In this document: in pieces, positions 11,591 to 21,411 of the stretch
Layout of the letters: each line of letters opens with the position of its first letter
How positions within the stretch are numbered: the stretch's first letter is position 1
From: Cherax quadricarinatus
Taxonomy: Eukaryota; Arthropoda; Malacostraca; Decapoda; Parastacidae
DNA length: 64,000 nt
Reading direction: 5' to 3'
Assembly (NCBI RefSeq): GCF_038502225.1
Contig: NC_091323.1
Location: forward strand, 19,366,276 to 19,430,275
Translations under genes and position numbers: made by a program
The notes under the pieces: generated by a model
What the model saw: the letters and a program-made list of their open reading frames with translations, nothing else
Told to the model about the DNA's origin: nothing
The model's database searches: none

Positions 11591-11800
11591 CACCTAACCA
11601 CTAGTTGTCTGCCACCTGCTGCACTGCACCTCCTGCCACACTTTCCACCTAGCCACTAGTTGTCTACTACCTGTCGTAATGCACCACCTGCAACAACTTC
11701 CACCTAGCCACTAGCTGTCTACTATCTGTTGTCCTGCACCACCTGCTACACTTCCCACCTAGCTACTAGTTGTCTACCACCTGCCTTATTAATCTCACCG
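11591..11800. repeat. 55-bp minisatellite, right flank of LINE
   Basis: About three and a half units of the same 55-bp repeat seen at 7926-7989, each beginning ACTAGTTGTC or ACTAGCTGTC and ending CCACCTAGC. This shows that the intervening 3.6 kb was inserted into an existing array. Confidence 0.88.
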
Positions 11801-11934
11801 CCTGATTTGTTCATTAGACCTGATTTTTTCCACCCCACCACCTGTCTTCATCACCCCATCACCTATTTTATTCACCTCATTCTATTTACTTGGGTATGAA
11901 GATCCATACTCGTCTGGAACCATGTATATAAGAC

Positions 11935-12036
11935 TGCACTCACCTGTGCACCATCCTGCACTCACCTGAGTACCATCATACACTCACCTGAGCACCATCC
12001 TGCACTCACCTCAGCACCATCCTGTACTCACCTGCC
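11935..12036. repeat. 22-bp minisatellite, left flank of Penelope-like element
   Basis: About four and a half imperfect copies of GAGCACCATCCTGCACTCAC plus CT. The array stops at the beginning of the fold-back element and resumes after it at about 15190. Confidence 0.85.
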
Positions 12037-12041
12037 ATGTA

Positions 12042-12130
12042 AAGTAAAAGGACACAAGTGCAACTAATGTGACATTTATTGTGGCAACGTTTCGCTCTCC
12101 AGGAGCTTTATCAAGCCATTACAAACAATA
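12042..12130 (-). ncRNA. Hammerhead-ribozyme-like motif in Penelope terminus (left arm)
   Basis: This is the minus-strand counterpart of the motif at 15068-15164, without the 12-bp duplication, so stem I (TAATG with CATTA) is formed directly by neighbouring sequence. It has the same core deviations. It would sit downstream of the protein frame at 12380-13969 on the same strand. Confidence 0.5.
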
Positions 12131-12379
12131 CATGGACACAGAGGGTATATAAAGGCTCAGAGTGAGGTGAATACTAGTGAAGTACCATTCCGATGTTCAC
12201 TAGTGGTAGTAGTAGTAGTAGTAGTGGTAGTGACAAAAGCAATTAATTCGTACATGAGTAAAAGGATATAAAAGCTATTACTTGGGTAACATAAAAATAG
12301 GTTGGACAAATACAAACTGGAATGAGGCAGGTTGTTTCAGTGTTCACTCTCTGTGCTTTGTGTAGTATAACAGGAGAGA

Positions 12380-13969
12380 CTATGTGATGGCAGGGTTTAT
12401 TGTTTTCAGGAGGATTCTTGCTAAGACTTCGGAGATGGTGAAGCTGCCGTTGTTTTGTTTAATTGTATTCGAAACAGCGATCAGTGCTGATTCAAGGCAT
12501 TTGCGTGTGCGGAAATTAGTTTCTTTTATCACTAATTGGGCGTCTCTGAATTTCATAAGATGATTGGTGGAATTTCGGTGTTGTACACAGGCGTTGTTTA
12601 AGTTGTCGTTCCTACATGCGTATATGTGTTCATTGAGGCGGGTGTCGAGGTTTCTTGCTGTTTCACCTACGTAGATCTTGTCACAGCCTCCACAGGGTAT
12701 AGTGTAAACTCCTGCATTGACTGGTTCGTGGTGCTTGGGTTTTGTCCTGGTTAGATCCTTTATTGAAGTGGTAGAAGCGATGGCGACTCTGGTGTTAGCT
12801 TGTGAAAGTACTTTTGAGACGTTTAGTGCAACCTGGCTGTTGGGAAGAATTATAACTTTGTTGGGAGCGGTGTTGATGCGTGGAGAATTGATGATCTGAA
12901 GAGCTCTTTTCTTGCAGTCTTTGATGAAAAAAGAAGGAAATTGTAACTCAGTGAATGTTTGGTGAATGTAAGTACATTCCTCGTCAAGAAACTCAGGACT
13001 ACAAATTCGGTATGCTCTTAGGAAAAACCCGATGATGATGCCTCTTTTGGTCTTGGTATCTTGACTGGAATAGAAGTGTGTGAGATCATTTTTATTGGTG
13101 GGTTTCCGATAAACTTGAAATCTTAGGTTGTTGTCTACTTTGTGAATGAGGACGTCGAGGAAAGGTAGCTTGTCATTGGACTCTTCTTCTAGTGTAAACT
13201 GAATCGCTGGTTCAACTGCGTTGAGCCTTGCCTGAAGATCCCGTACATCAAAACGTTTTGGAGTTATTACGAGGACATCGTCCACGTAACGTAACCAAGT
13301 GACGCTTGAAGGGATGATGTTGGCGAAGTGTTCGGACTCTAGGTGTTCCATGTATAAGTTGGCTAGGACGGCACTTATTGGGGACCCCATTCCCATGCCG
13401 TAGGTTTGTTTGTAGAGCTTGTTATTGAAGGAAAAACAGTTGAAGTTAACACAGAGTTCAATCAAGTCAACAAAATCTCCGGGAGGTAAAGGAAGATTAA
13501 GGTCCTGGTTGACTTTACGTCGTAGAACCTCGATGGCTTTTTTGGTAGGTACTTTTGTGAAGAGGGAAGTCACATCCAAACTGCTTAGTTTCTTGTTACG
13601 GATGGAGAGGTTACGGATGCGGTTGAGAAGGTCGCCTGAGTGTTTAAGATGAGCGGGGCTGATGGTCCCCAGAAGACAGGAAAGATGTTTGGCAAGAACT
13701 CCGGCTAGTTTGTGTGGAGCACTGCCTATTCCTGACGTGATTGGTCTGAGAGGAATATTGTGTTTATGGGTCTTGGGTAAACCATACATGTGTGCTGGTT
13801 TAGGGTTGCTTGGTAACAAGTACAGAAGTTTCTTCCCTTCTCTAGTGCGTTTAAGTATTTGTCTGCTTTTGTATAGAAAGTCTTTGGTGAGCGTCTCCCA
13901 CTGTTGAGTGCTGATAGGTTCGTATGTAGATTGATCATTCAAAAGGTCCATCATTTTAGTGTTGTAGTC
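12380..13969 (-). CDS. Penelope-like reverse transcriptase with GIY-YIG endonuclease, N-terminally truncated
   Basis: The open frame gives 524 residues from the first ATG (13954) and stays open back to a DYNTK sequence at 13969, where the inversion junction cuts it. Visible parts: PLKTHK-like segment at about 58-63; RPITSGIGS at 70-78; SLDVTSLFTKVP at 125-136 (catalytic Asp region); YGMGMGSPISAVLANL at 185-200; YVDDVLVI at 223-230 (polymerase active site); and a GIY-YIG nuclease from about 415 (GVYTIPCGGCDKIYVGETAR) with R and E-H residues following. This order is diagnostic of Penelope-like elements, which are related to telomerase-type polymerases. Roughly the first 150-200 residues of a normal protein are missing, so the frame is intact but not a complete gene. 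The ATG is unlikely to be the natural start. Confidence 0.9.
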   Translation of the reverse strand, partial: DYNTKMMDLLNDQSTYEPISTQQWETLTKDFLYKSRQILKRTREGKKLLYLLPSNPKPAHMYGLPKTHKHNIPLRPITSGIGSAPHKLAGVLAKHLSCLLGTISPAHLKHSGDLLNRIRNLSIRNKKLSSLDVTSLFTKVPTKKAIEVLRRKVNQDLNLPLPPGDFVDLIELCVNFNCFSFNNKLYKQTYGMGMGSPISAVLANLYMEHLESEHFANIIPSSVTWLRYVDDVLVITPKRFDVRDLQARLNAVEPAIQFTLEEESNDKLPFLDVLIHKVDNNLRFQVYRKPTNKNDLTHFYSSQDTKTKRGIIIGFFLRAYRICSPEFLDEECTYIHQTFTELQFPSFFIKDCKKRALQIINSPRINTAPNKVIILPNSQVALNVSKVLSQANTRVAIASTTSIKDLTRTKPKHHEPVNAGVYTIPCGGCDKIYVGETARNLDTRLNEHIYACRNDNLNNACVQHRNSTNHLMKFRDAQLVIKETNFRTRKCLESALIAVSNTIKQNNGSFTISEVLARILLKTINPAIT

Positions 13970-13970
13970 A

Positions 13971-14809
13971 CAGTTGAACCAGCGATTCAGTTTACACTAG
14001 AAGTAGAGTCCAATGACAAGCTACCTTTCCTCGACGTCCTCATTCACAAAGTAGACAACAACCTAAGATTTCAAGTTTATCGGAAACCCACCAATAAAAA
14101 TGATCTCACACACTTCTATTCCAGTCAAGATACCAAGACCAAAAGAGGCATCATCATCGGGTTTTTCCTAAGAGCATACCGAATTTGTAGTCCTGAGTTT
14201 CTTGACGAGGAATGTACTTACATTCACCAAACATTCACTGAGTTACAATTTCCTTCTTTTTTCATCAAAGACTGCAAGAAAAGAGCTCTTCAGATCATCA
14301 ATTCTCCACGCATCAACACCGCTCCCAACAAAGTTATAATTCTTCCCAACAGCCAGGTTGCACTAAACGTCTCAAAAGTACTTTCACAAGCTAACACCAG
14401 AGTCGCCATCGCTTCTACCACTTCAATAAAGGATCTAACCAGGACAAAACCCAAGCACCACGAACCAGTCAATGCAGGAGTTTACACTATACCCTGTGGA
14501 GGCTGTGACAAGATCTACGTAGGTGAAACAGCAAGAAACCTCGACACCCGCCTCAATGAACACATATACGCATGTAGGAACGACAACTTAAACAACGCCT
14601 GTGTACAACACCGAAATTCCACCAATCATCTTATGAAATTCAGAGACGCCCAATTAGTGATAAAAGAAACTAATTTCCGCACACGCAAATGCCTTGAATC
14701 AGCACTGATCGCTGTTTCGAATACAATTAAACAAAACAACGGCAGCTTCACCATCTCCGAAGTCTTAGCAAGAATCCTCCTGAAAACAGTAAACCCTGCC
14801 ATCACATAG
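13971..14809 (+). pseudogene. Inverted partial copy of the Penelope-like protein
   Basis: A plus-strand frame open through 14809 repeats the C-terminal half of the neighbouring minus-strand protein, from VEPAIQFTLE to the stop. It includes the full GIY-YIG nuclease (GVYTIPCGGCDKIYVGETAR) but not the YVDD polymerase site. Differences from the minus-strand copy are E to V shortly after the start and I to V near the end. The first 22 or so codons before 13971 are read from the antisense of the other copy, so an ATG at 13904 is accidental. Confidence 0.88.
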
Positions 14810-15067
14810 TCTCTCCTGTTATACTACACAAAGCACAGAGAGTGAACACTGAAACAACCTGCCTCATTCCAGTTTATATTTGTCCAACCTATTTTTATGT
14901 TACCCAAGTAATAGCTTTTATATCCTTTTACTCATGTACGAATTAATTGCTTTTGTCACTACCACTACTACTACTACTACTACCACTAGTGAACATCGGA
15001 ATGGTACCTCACTAGTATTCACCTTACTCTGAGCCTTTATATACCCTCTGTGTCCATGTATTGTTTG

Positions 15068-15164
15068 TAATGGCTTGATAAATGGCTTGATAAAGCTCCT
15101 GGAGAGCGAAACGTTGCCACAATAAATGTCACATTAGTTGCACTTGTGTCCTTTTACTTTACAT
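15068..15164 (+). ncRNA. Hammerhead-ribozyme-like motif in Penelope terminus (right arm)
   Basis: Reading from GTAATGG in the consensus arm, the strand can fold as stem I (TAATG with CATTA), a CTTGATAAA core, stem II (GCTC and GAGC with loop CTGGA), GAAA, stem III (ACGTT with AATGT), then a GTC cleavage-type triplet. Type I hammerheads are reported from Penelope-like elements. Here the core differs from CTGATGA: it has an extra T, and the conserved G8 position reads A, so self-cleavage is doubtful. The right arm also carries a 12-bp duplication just upstream. AATAAA lies inside the stem III loop region. Confidence 0.5.
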
Positions 15165-15189
15165 ATTGTCGGTAATTCTACCAACTTCA

Positions 15190-15362
15190 TCTTCACTCAC
15201 CTGAGCACCATCCCGTACTCTCCTGAGCACCATCCCGTACTCACCTAAGCACCATTCTGCACACACCTGAACACCATCCTGTACTCACCTGACCACCATC
15301 CTGCACACACCTGAGCATCATCCTGCACTCACCTGACCACCATCCTGCACACACCTGAGCAT
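15190..15362. repeat. 22-bp minisatellite, right flank of Penelope-like element
   Basis: About eight imperfect copies of the same 22-bp unit as at 11935-12036, with CCCGTACT and CTGCACAC variants. Confidence 0.85.
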
Positions 15363-15955
15363 GAAGAACGTTCAGACAGACTTGCTCAACATGTCTTCCG
15401 TTATAAACTAAAACGTACACAAACGACCTACCAAACACTATTACTATGTAAAACTGGAACTGTATCAAGACACTAAAAATATTTGTGAGGATGGTCAGGT
15501 AGACTTATAATGACTATCAAGATACTAAGAATGTTGTATACGAGGGTGGCCAGACATCCACAGCTGTACGTGCATAGGTCCTATTCATTTGGGAAATATA
15601 TCCAGAGGTTACCGATATTCTCAAGTAACACCTTACGAATGCCTGACAGGTAACCAACATCTCGTAAACTGAGTTATATCCTTGATCTGTCTCGCTGAGA
15701 GTTGTGCTAGCGGTAAATTTTGTGACTCACTAAACACGTGCGGGTCATTTTCTATTGTTTAACTTTAACACCTAGATGTTAGAGCCAAGAAAATGTTACT
15801 AAGTCTGACAGGTATCAGCACAACATGTCAAGATGTAAGTGAATATTAAACGAACTAGACAGTCTTTCAATAGTTAAATACTGATGCTGTTACGAAAAAA
15901 AATATATAAAAACAATGGTAGGTATCCTTAGGGATTGCCGTTAAATACTCAGAAG
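15363..15955. other. Unique sequence, nothing recognised
   Basis: No gene-like frame and no tandem pattern seen. Confidence 0.4.
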
Positions 15956-15969
15956 AATGCAAGTCACGA

Positions 15970-16212
15970 TACTATGGCTGCAACAATACCACAATACCGT
16001 GGCTGTAACAATTCACAATACCGTGGCTGCAACAATACCACAATACCCTGGCTGCAACAATTCACAATACCGTGGCTGCAACAATTCACAATACCCTGGC
16101 TGCAACAATTCACAATACCGTGGCTGCAACAATTCACAATACCCTGGCTGCAACAATTCACAATACCCTGGCTGCAACAATTCACAATACCCTGGCTGCA
16201 ACAATTCACAAG
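15970..16212. repeat. 24-bp tandem array
   Basis: About ten units of CAATACCCTGGCTGCAACAA plus TTCA, with C/G variants (CCCTGG against CCGTGG) and two shorter or altered units at the left. Because 24 is a multiple of three, several frames stay open. These are repeat artefacts. Confidence 0.92.
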
Positions 16213-16361
16213 TCACATATTAAAATAGAAAACTGGATGGTGTTATAATTCACTGGACCATAATTATGGACCATTATTAAGTTACTCTGGACTTCACAGG
16301 AAAGACAGAAACAACTTCCAGTTTTCACCTATATAAAAGTAATGTATTTTATAAGTACAAG

Positions 16362-17208
16362 AACCACGCCCGGGCGTGTAAGACATAACTCACACACACC
16401 TGTAGATGGTCACACATATACCCAGAACCATGCCCGGGCGTGTAAGACATAACTCACACACACCTGTAGATGGTCACATATATACCCAGAACCATGCCCG
16501 GGCGTGTAAGACATAACTCACACACACCTGTAGATGGTCACACATATACCCAGAACCATGCCCGGGCGTGTAAGACATAACTCACACACACCTGTAGATG
16601 GTCACACATATACCCAGAACCATGCCCGGGCGTGTAAGACATAACTCACACACACCTGTAGATGGTCACACATATACCCAGAACCATGCCCGGGCGTGTA
16701 AGACATAACTCACACACACCTGTAGATGGTCACACATATACCCAGAACCATGCCCGGGCGTGTAAGACATAACTCACACACACCTGTAGATGGTCACACA
16801 TATACCCAGAACCATGCCCGGGCGTGTAAGACATAACTCACACACACCTGTAGATGGTCACACATATACCCAGAACCATGCCCGGGCGTGTAAGACATAA
16901 CTCACACACACCTGTAGATGGTCACACATATACCCAGAACCATGCCCAGGCGTGTAAGACATAACTCACACACACCTGTAGATGGTCACACATATACCCA
17001 GAACCATGCCCGGGCGTGTAAGACATAACTCACACACACCTGTAGATGGTCACACATATACCCAGAACCATGCCCGGGCGTGTAAGACATAACTCACACA
17101 CACCTGTAGATGGTCACACATATACCCAGAACCATGCCCGGGCGTGTAAGACATAACTCACACACACCTGTAGATGGTCACACATATACCCAGAACCATG
17201 CCCGGGCA
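16362..17208. repeat. 64-bp tandem array, 13 complete units
   Basis: Unit starts at 16362 and 17194 are separated by exactly 13 x 64 bp, so there is no net length change across the array. Each unit contains GCCCGGGC, an 8-bp palindrome, followed by GTGTAAGACATAAC and a CACACACACC block. I see only scattered single-base differences, for example an A in place of G near 16950. High uniformity suggests recent expansion or homogenisation. Confidence 0.95.
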
Positions 17209-17380
17209 CGTGTCAGGTAGGATGATACAAACAACAGCGTCAATTGAAAAATATAGCTTTACTAATAGTCATGACACGCTGAATTTAATTAGTTTGTGTA
17301 CAAAACTAAGATTAATATATAAACTGAGAGACACATGAACATAGTCGTATATAAATTAGGATTAACATTGAGCCACAGTG

Positions 17381-17384
<4 letters not shown>

Positions 17385-17452
<68 letters not shown>
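17385..17452. repeat. (AT)n microsatellite
   Basis: Uninterrupted alternating A and T, about 34 units. Confidence 0.95.
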
Positions 17453-17454
<2 letters not shown>

Positions 17455-17989
17455 CCAGAATTATGTACATTATAAATAGGAAGGTGAGACATGCACTATC
17501 TCGAGAATACATTTCACATCACATGGTTCAGCTTTCATTATACAGTCCATTACTAAACTATTTTTTAACTGTTAGTCTAAAGACATGCTAGAAACTTTAA
17601 ACATGCTTCGAGTTTTAAGATAACTCTAGTAAAAAAAAGAAGGGGGGAGGGGGTGTATTATGTGCTTAACGCCTTTGATTCGATGACCAGATTAAACACT
17701 GATGACCCCGTCAAGGTCATTCAGAACCTGGGAATGACTTGTAGCCAGTTTTGATACATTAAAGGAGAGGTATACCTCCAATTCCTTAGATCAAGGGCTC
17801 ATGTAGGTCAAAAATTAAGACAATGCTTCAGTATTCATTCTCAGAGTGTTTAATCATCATTCACAGCACTTCCTTGCACTGGTATCAAAGAGTTAAGTCA
17901 TAATTCCCAAGTTTTGATCATTCTTTAAGAGATAAATCAATGCCGACAACGGTTCATCATTCTCAGTTATCATGCCCAATTAATTAGTT

Positions 17990-18195
17990 ACTGTATGGTT
18001 TAGTCATCCTTTTCATGTAGTTTTAACCATCGTTTTGAAACGGTTAAGCTGTCTTTCACAAATTGGTTTAGCCATGGTTCTCATATGGTTTAACCTTCAC
18101 AAATATTTAAAACCATTGTTCTAAAAACCTTTTAGATTTTTTCTAAAATGGTTCAGCCATTGTTCTCGAATGGTTTACCCATATTTCTGAAGCGT
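17990..18195. repeat. Decayed minisatellite with GGTTTA.CCAT core
   Basis: Six or so poorly conserved copies, spaced roughly 30-35 bp, of a motif like ATGGTTTAGCCATTGTTCT. The copies are strongly diverged, so the boundaries are uncertain. Confidence 0.55.
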
Positions 18196-18275
18196 TATAC
18201 TTTACTAAGATTTACTTCATATTCTTCTAGACCGGCAGGGTTAAAATTACGTCAAAGTAGTTAAGGTGAAAGCAA

Positions 18276-19045
18276 AGTGGCTTAGGTAAGGCTGAGGTAG
18301 TTAAGACGAGGCTGAGGTAGTTATAACAAGGCTGAGGTAGTTATAACAAGGCTGAGGTAGTTAAGACAAAGCTGAGGTAGTTAAGACAAGGCTGAGGTAG
18401 TTAAGACAAGGCTGAGGTAGTTAAGACAAGGCTGAGGTAGTTATAACAAGGCTGAGGTAGTTAAGACAAAGCTGAGGTAGTTAAGACAAGGCTGAGGTAG
18501 TTAAGACAAGGCTGAGGTAGTTAAGACAAGGCTGAGGTAAAGACAAAGCTGAGGTAGTTAAGATAAGGCTGAGGTAGTTAAGACAAGGCTGAGGTAGTTA
18601 AGACAAGGCTGAGGTAGTTAAGACAAGGCTGAGGTAAAGACGAGGCTGAGGTGATTAAAGACGAGGCTGAGGTGGTTAAAGACGAGGCTGAGGTGGTTAA
18701 AGACGAGGCAGAGGTGGTTAAAGACGAGGCTGAGGTGGTTAAAGACGAGGCTGAGGTGGTTAAAGACGAGGCTGAGGTGGTTAAGACGAGGCTGAAGTGG
18801 TTAAGACGAGGCTGAGGTGGGTAAGACGAGGATGAGGTGGTTAAAGACGAGGATGAGTTGGTTAAGACGAGGCTGAGGTGGTTAAAGACAAGGCTGAAGT
18901 GGTTAAGACGAGACTGAGGTGGGTAAGACGAGGTTGAGGTGGTTAAGACGAGGCTGAGGTGGTTAAAGACGAGGCTGAGGTGATTAACGACGAGGCTGAG
19001 GTGGGTAAGACGAGGCTGAGGTGGTTAAAGACTAAAGTGATTGAG
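18276..19045. repeat. 20/21-bp tandem array (GCTGAGGTAGTTAAGACAAG)
   Basis: Some 37 units in two blocks. The left block (to about 18640) has mostly 20-bp units with AGTTAAGACAAG. The right block has mostly 20-21-bp units with GGTTAAAGACGAG. The change from one form to the other is abrupt at about 18640-18660, so the two halves expanded separately. Confidence 0.92.
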
Positions 19046-20496
19046 GCTAAGCTGAGGTTGTCTAAGACTGAGAAGAGGGATACCATGGGTGAGAGAATAT
19101 AGAGGGAGAGGGGGGTAAGGCCGAAGTGAGAGAAAACATTGAGGAGAGGAAGGGTGGAACGGAGAGAAAATGATACCCTGGAGACAGTGAGAGCTACATG
19201 AGAAACGAACATGTTAGTAAGAATGAGGAAGACGTGGGTGGGAAAAGTAAATTACAATGACAAGAAAAGTTCACTGATTTGCGGATGAGCTAAAAAAAAC
19301 TTGGGTTGAAAAAGGCACAAATGGTATAGTTACGACCTTAACGACAGAAAAGCAAAATTGAACACTGGTATATATGCCCAGGGAAGGAGTGTGTTGGAGG
19401 GGCACTGACGGTCTCAATCTGTCATTCGCAACACTGATAGTCATTTTGGTGTTCAGCTATCTATTATCTGGCCACAGTGGAAGCCGAATCTTTAGTTCGG
19501 TAATTTTTCCGCCCATGCTTGCAAGTGGCTAAAGAAATCAGCAGTTAGCACTCATAAACGCTTATTAAAAGCAATAGTCAATAGGCACTGTTTTCAGCTG
19601 GGCTGTTAAGACAATTAGTTGAAAAATACGAGAAAGTGTTAATCACTAGCAATGACAAAGAAAACAAGCAAGCGTGATAGACGAGTTCAAAGCTAGTCAG
19701 CGACAGCCAATCTGATATAAGGCAAAGTAGCTGCAATCAGTTAGGAAAGAAGACAATTGAAGCAGAAGAAGCCAAGAGCAGAGTGCTGGACGGGGGAAGA
19801 CGGAGGTGCACTTACAAGTCGGTGAGCAACAGAAGTGGGATATCCGTAAGAAAACTGCAAGAAAGAACACGCAAGGGATTAGAGTACGGGGAGGAAGTGA
19901 GGCCGGGCTATAGTGAGATGTCAAGACTACGGTGGGGTGCAGGGCAGGTTATACTACGCGCACCCCACCACACCCAAGACTACATTGGGGGTGCAAGGCA
20001 GGTCAGCCCGCCACACCCACGACTAAGCTTGGGTGCAGGGATAGTCACCCACAACGCCCCTCCACTCCTGCTCACACAAGAGACACCTACTGAGTATTAA
20101 ACATGCTCGACGATGCATCAACTAATGTTTAGGCAAATTACAATAATTAACCTTATCTATAGTGACCAAACATTAGTGAAAGGTCGAGTCTGCCGATGCT
20201 ATTTCCTATTAAAAACTAATTTTGGAAATTTATTAGTGTCAACTTTCATTAAGAGTAACAGAGGAGCAGGATATCTCCACAGGATCAAGGGAGGGAGAAG
20301 GAATCTCTCACTTACAATGGCTATAATACAGATCCTTAAATCTACTGCATCCTTTGCATCAAGTAATCCTAACAGATTTCAGGGACGTATGGGGAGGAGT
20401 ATAAAGATGCGAGGAGTGGCAAGTTCCTTTGAATATTTACGGTGCTGGACCATAAGATCGTTTGCATTCTGTGCACCCCAAGAAAAATAAAACATT
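19046..20496. other. Unique sequence, nothing recognised
   Basis: There are short frames (up to about 125 codons at 20113-20490, plus strand) without recognisable domains. Short direct repeats of a CACCACACCCAAGACTAC type occur at about 19960-20040. Confidence 0.4.

Positions 20497-20535
<39 letters not shown>
20496..20535. repeat. (CA)n microsatellite
   Basis: About 19 CA units. Confidence 0.95.
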
Positions 20536-20537
<2 letters not shown>

Positions 20538-21151
20538 TAAATCAGTAAATTTATTATTAAAATACCCACCATTAGTTAAAAAAAAGTCTGATATTAATGT
20601 ATCTCCTAAAATTTTCTTTAGGTCCCTGTAGACATCAAGACTATGTAAAACAAGTAAACTACAAGATACAAGCCTCGGGCTGAGTTCAATTGTGTTATGT
20701 CAGTAGAACGCCACTAATTACACGACGGAGGTAAATCACCTGTAAGCCGTGAGTGATGTGTGCATGACCTATCCTTGACCTACACAGTAATCTCAGTGAC
20801 GATTCTCATGAAAAGATGGGGGCTAAACACCCACACTTGTCACACACTGTATAACTTGTCACTGTCTTTAGGGCCCACTGGGCCTGCTACTTTCTAATGA
20901 CATCAATAAATGTGGCCCAAAAGGTTACTGCAAGGTTTACGTCTGTTGTAAAGACTACTAAACACAGCAGCTTTCACCTCAGCATTTACCCGTTCATTAC
21001 GCGGGCCAATAATACTGCTTAGGTGTCAATAAAATATGTTCGTGTGCCAGTCGTGGAGACAGGTAAACAACTAATGCTTCTTAATCAGGGGGATGAATAA
21101 ACTGTGAAACAGCTCCCGCTACGAGTACATTAAGAGACAACACAACAAGAG

Positions 21152-21411
21152 TCGGGGGCCCAAGACTGTTCAACTGCCTCCCAGCATACATAAGGGGGAT
21201 TACCAATAGACCCCTGTCTGTCTTCAAGGCGCCGGACAGGCACTTAAAGTCAGTACCTGATCAGCCAGGCTGTGGTTTTTACGTCGGTTTACGTACGGCC
21301 AGCAGTAACAGCCTGGTTGATCAGACCTTGATCCACCATGAGACCTGGTTTCATACTTAACCGAGGGGGCGTTGACCCCCGAAACCCTCTCCAGGTAAAC
21401 TCCAGGTACGT
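21152..21411 (+). mobile_element. CR1/L2-like LINE 3' end fragment
   Basis: The same family as 7990-11590. It begins at the GGGGCCCAAGACTGTTCAAC segment, covers the last codons of the polyprotein and the 3' region, and ends in AACTCCAGGTA repeats. Only the last 260 bp are present. Confidence 0.88.

Larger units (their letters stand above)
12037..15164. mobile_element. Fold-back Penelope-like retroelement
   Basis: The element is a large inverted repeat. The left arm (12037-13218) and the right arm (13971-15164) are reverse complements and nearly identical: over about 270 compared codons I see only two substitutions, plus a 12-bp tandem duplication (TGGCTTGATAAA) near 15072 in the right arm only. 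The 752-bp centre (13219-13970) is present once and belongs to the left, minus-strand copy. Each outer end carries a hammerhead-like motif and an AATAAA. The element lies inside a 22-bp minisatellite. Penelope-like elements are known to form complex, partly inverted or tandem insertions with terminal pLTRs, which fits. A fold-back this similar could also be an assembly artefact. Confidence 0.88.

Noticed and set aside
13904..13970. The ATG at 13904 as the start of the plus-strand Penelope-like protein
   Set aside because: The first 22 codons are antisense to the other copy; real homology begins at the inversion junction at 13971.
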